From Diospyros lotus (Eukaryota; Streptophyta; Magnoliopsida; Ericales; Ebenaceae), in NCBI RefSeq assembly GCF_014633365.1, contig NC_068347.1, positions 29,306,116 through 29,370,115 on the forward strand: a DNA stretch of 64,000 nt, read 5' to 3'. Below the pieces are notes generated by a model, which did no database searches, had not been told where the DNA came from, and saw nothing but the letters and a program-made list of their open reading frames with translations. Both the position numbers and the translations under genes were made by a program. Positions 63,081-64,000 of this stretch are shown one piece after another; position 1 is the stretch's first letter; each line of letters opens with the position of its first letter.

Positions 63081-63110
63081 TCTCTCTCCTCTCTCTCTCT
63101 CTCTCTCTCC
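63081..63110. repeat. CT microsatellite in the condensin gene leader
   Basis: (CT)n about 130 bases before the start codon, a frequent feature of plant 5' UTRs. Confidence 0.85.
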
Positions 63111-63242
63111 ATTTTCTTGTATTTGCTTCCGAAACCCTAACCCAATTTCTGTGGTTTACGCTCCAAATTCAAGAGTTTTTTTGGGTTTTCAGATGAACTG
63201 CGAGTAGCGCTGACATGGACGGTCCGATTCGCCCGCCAGAAA

Positions 63243-63603
63243 ATGAGTAGCGATTTGGAAGAACAGAGCGGGGGCCGGTTCCAGTCAGTGCAGCCACTTC
63301 GGGACCTTGAGTCCAACTGGGCTGTTGATCTCGCCAAGAACCTTGAAGAGTATCTGTTGAAAATTTGCTCCGGCGAGATTGCCGGCGAGGACCACGCCCA
63401 CTTCCCTGTGAACTTCGCTGAGGGTTTGTATCTTCCAAATTGTGTAGTTCTTGAGTTGTTGATTTCCTTTTGGGTGTGATTTTACTTTTTCGGGTTTGTG
63501 TAGCTGCCCTGCTCCTTCAGGGTTCGATTCAGGTGTATAGTCGGAAGGTTGAATATCTTTACTCGCTGGTTCTACATGCCTTGGAATTCATCTCTAATAA
63601 AAG
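63243..63603 (+). CDS. CAPH2: Condensin II complex subunit H2 (CAP-H2), first two exons
   Basis: Exons 63243-63423 and 63504-63603 (GT-AG; the first ends in phase 1, the second in phase 2). The sequence reads [58 protein letters not shown] and [14 protein letters not shown], the N-terminal domain of plant CAP-H2, the kleisin of condensin II that links the SMC2-SMC4 ring in chromosome compaction. The gene runs off the right edge; only 93 codons are in view. The start ATG is the first in a Met-Ser-Ser context in frame. Confidence 0.88.
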
Positions 63604-64000
63604 GTTTGGCTTTAGCCATATTGTTGATCAATTGTGCAAATTGATGTCTGATTTCATTTTTGGTAGTTATGGTTTCCAAATTATGAATTCCACGTGATCT
63701 TTCCATTCATTGACTTAAGCTGATGATCAACCTTTATATGGACCACGTAGCGCTGTCTAATTCTACTGGTTTTAAAAACTATCTACACGAGGACATATTG
63801 TGAAAGTAAAGGTTGTTGGAAATGCTTAAAGAGATTTGCGATTGGGTTGGAAGAAAAATTTATGCAGCTAGGCTTTTCAATCTAATAAATCCAGTTATTG
63901 TTTCATGAGGATATGCATGAGGTGTCTGAAAGATTATTTCCAGGTGTTTATGTAATAATTTCTTTTGGAATCAAATTATGTGTTTGACAAGATCTTCATC
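63604..64000 (+). other. Start of intron 2 of the condensin gene
   Basis: Begins GTTTGG after exon 2; no further exon recognised before the window ends. Confidence 0.6.

Noticed and set aside
1..64000. CRISPR arrays, prokaryotic operons, ribosomal RNA genes
   Set aside because: None seen; intron-bearing plant genes and LTR elements show nuclear eukaryotic DNA.

Overview
This is nuclear DNA from a flowering plant, probably a eudicot (inferred). Genes have GT-AG introns, long AT-rich introns and intergenic space, and many plant-type transposons: Ty1/copia and Ty3/gypsy LTR elements, hAT-like and Tourist-like MITEs. I recognise four host genes, all on the + strand. They are an IBR3/ACAD10-like peroxisomal acyl-CoA dehydrogenase (3-34769; start codon lies left of the window), two tandem pectin methylesterases (53464-55262 and 59813-61565), and the first two exons of a condensin II subunit H2 gene (63243 to beyond the right edge).

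The IBR3-like gene has 17 exons that splice into 821 open codons. Its fourth intron (2829-26914, about 24 kb) holds a nest of transposons. An old Ty1/copia element (3637-26735) lies in the intron. It is split by a chromovirus-type Ty3/gypsy element (5833-15605, minus strand), a small hAT-like MITE (17485-17936) and a second Ty1/copia element (18784-25812). The gypsy element is split in turn by a non-autonomous LTR element (7281-10504) and a hAT-like element (12573-13744); the second copia element is split by a GC-rich hAT-like element (23619-24780). Nearly every junction is proven by a target-site duplication read from the sequence.

The 34.8-37.4 kb intergenic stretch holds a long-terminal-inverted-repeat MITE with a Tourist-like MITE nested in it, which carries a GC-rich 74-bp minisatellite. 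Next is a 12-kb Tat-type Ty3/gypsy element (37459-49456, TSD GTTAT) with nearly identical LTRs, a gag-pol frame on the minus strand broken by only two stops, and, on the opposite strand, an intact three-exon gene for a 798-residue protein related to the Pfam Transposase_28 family. That antisense gene has its own TATA box and a repeat-rich leader. It is the most interesting feature of the window.

From 49.5 to 63 kb the DNA is a quiet gene region: MITEs, a 0.9-kb tandem duplication and the two pectin methylesterase copies. The two pectin methylesterases share gene structure, intron position and promoter layout, so they are a local duplication. The condensin gene then starts at 63.2 kb behind GCCCA (site II-like) motifs and a CT-rich leader.
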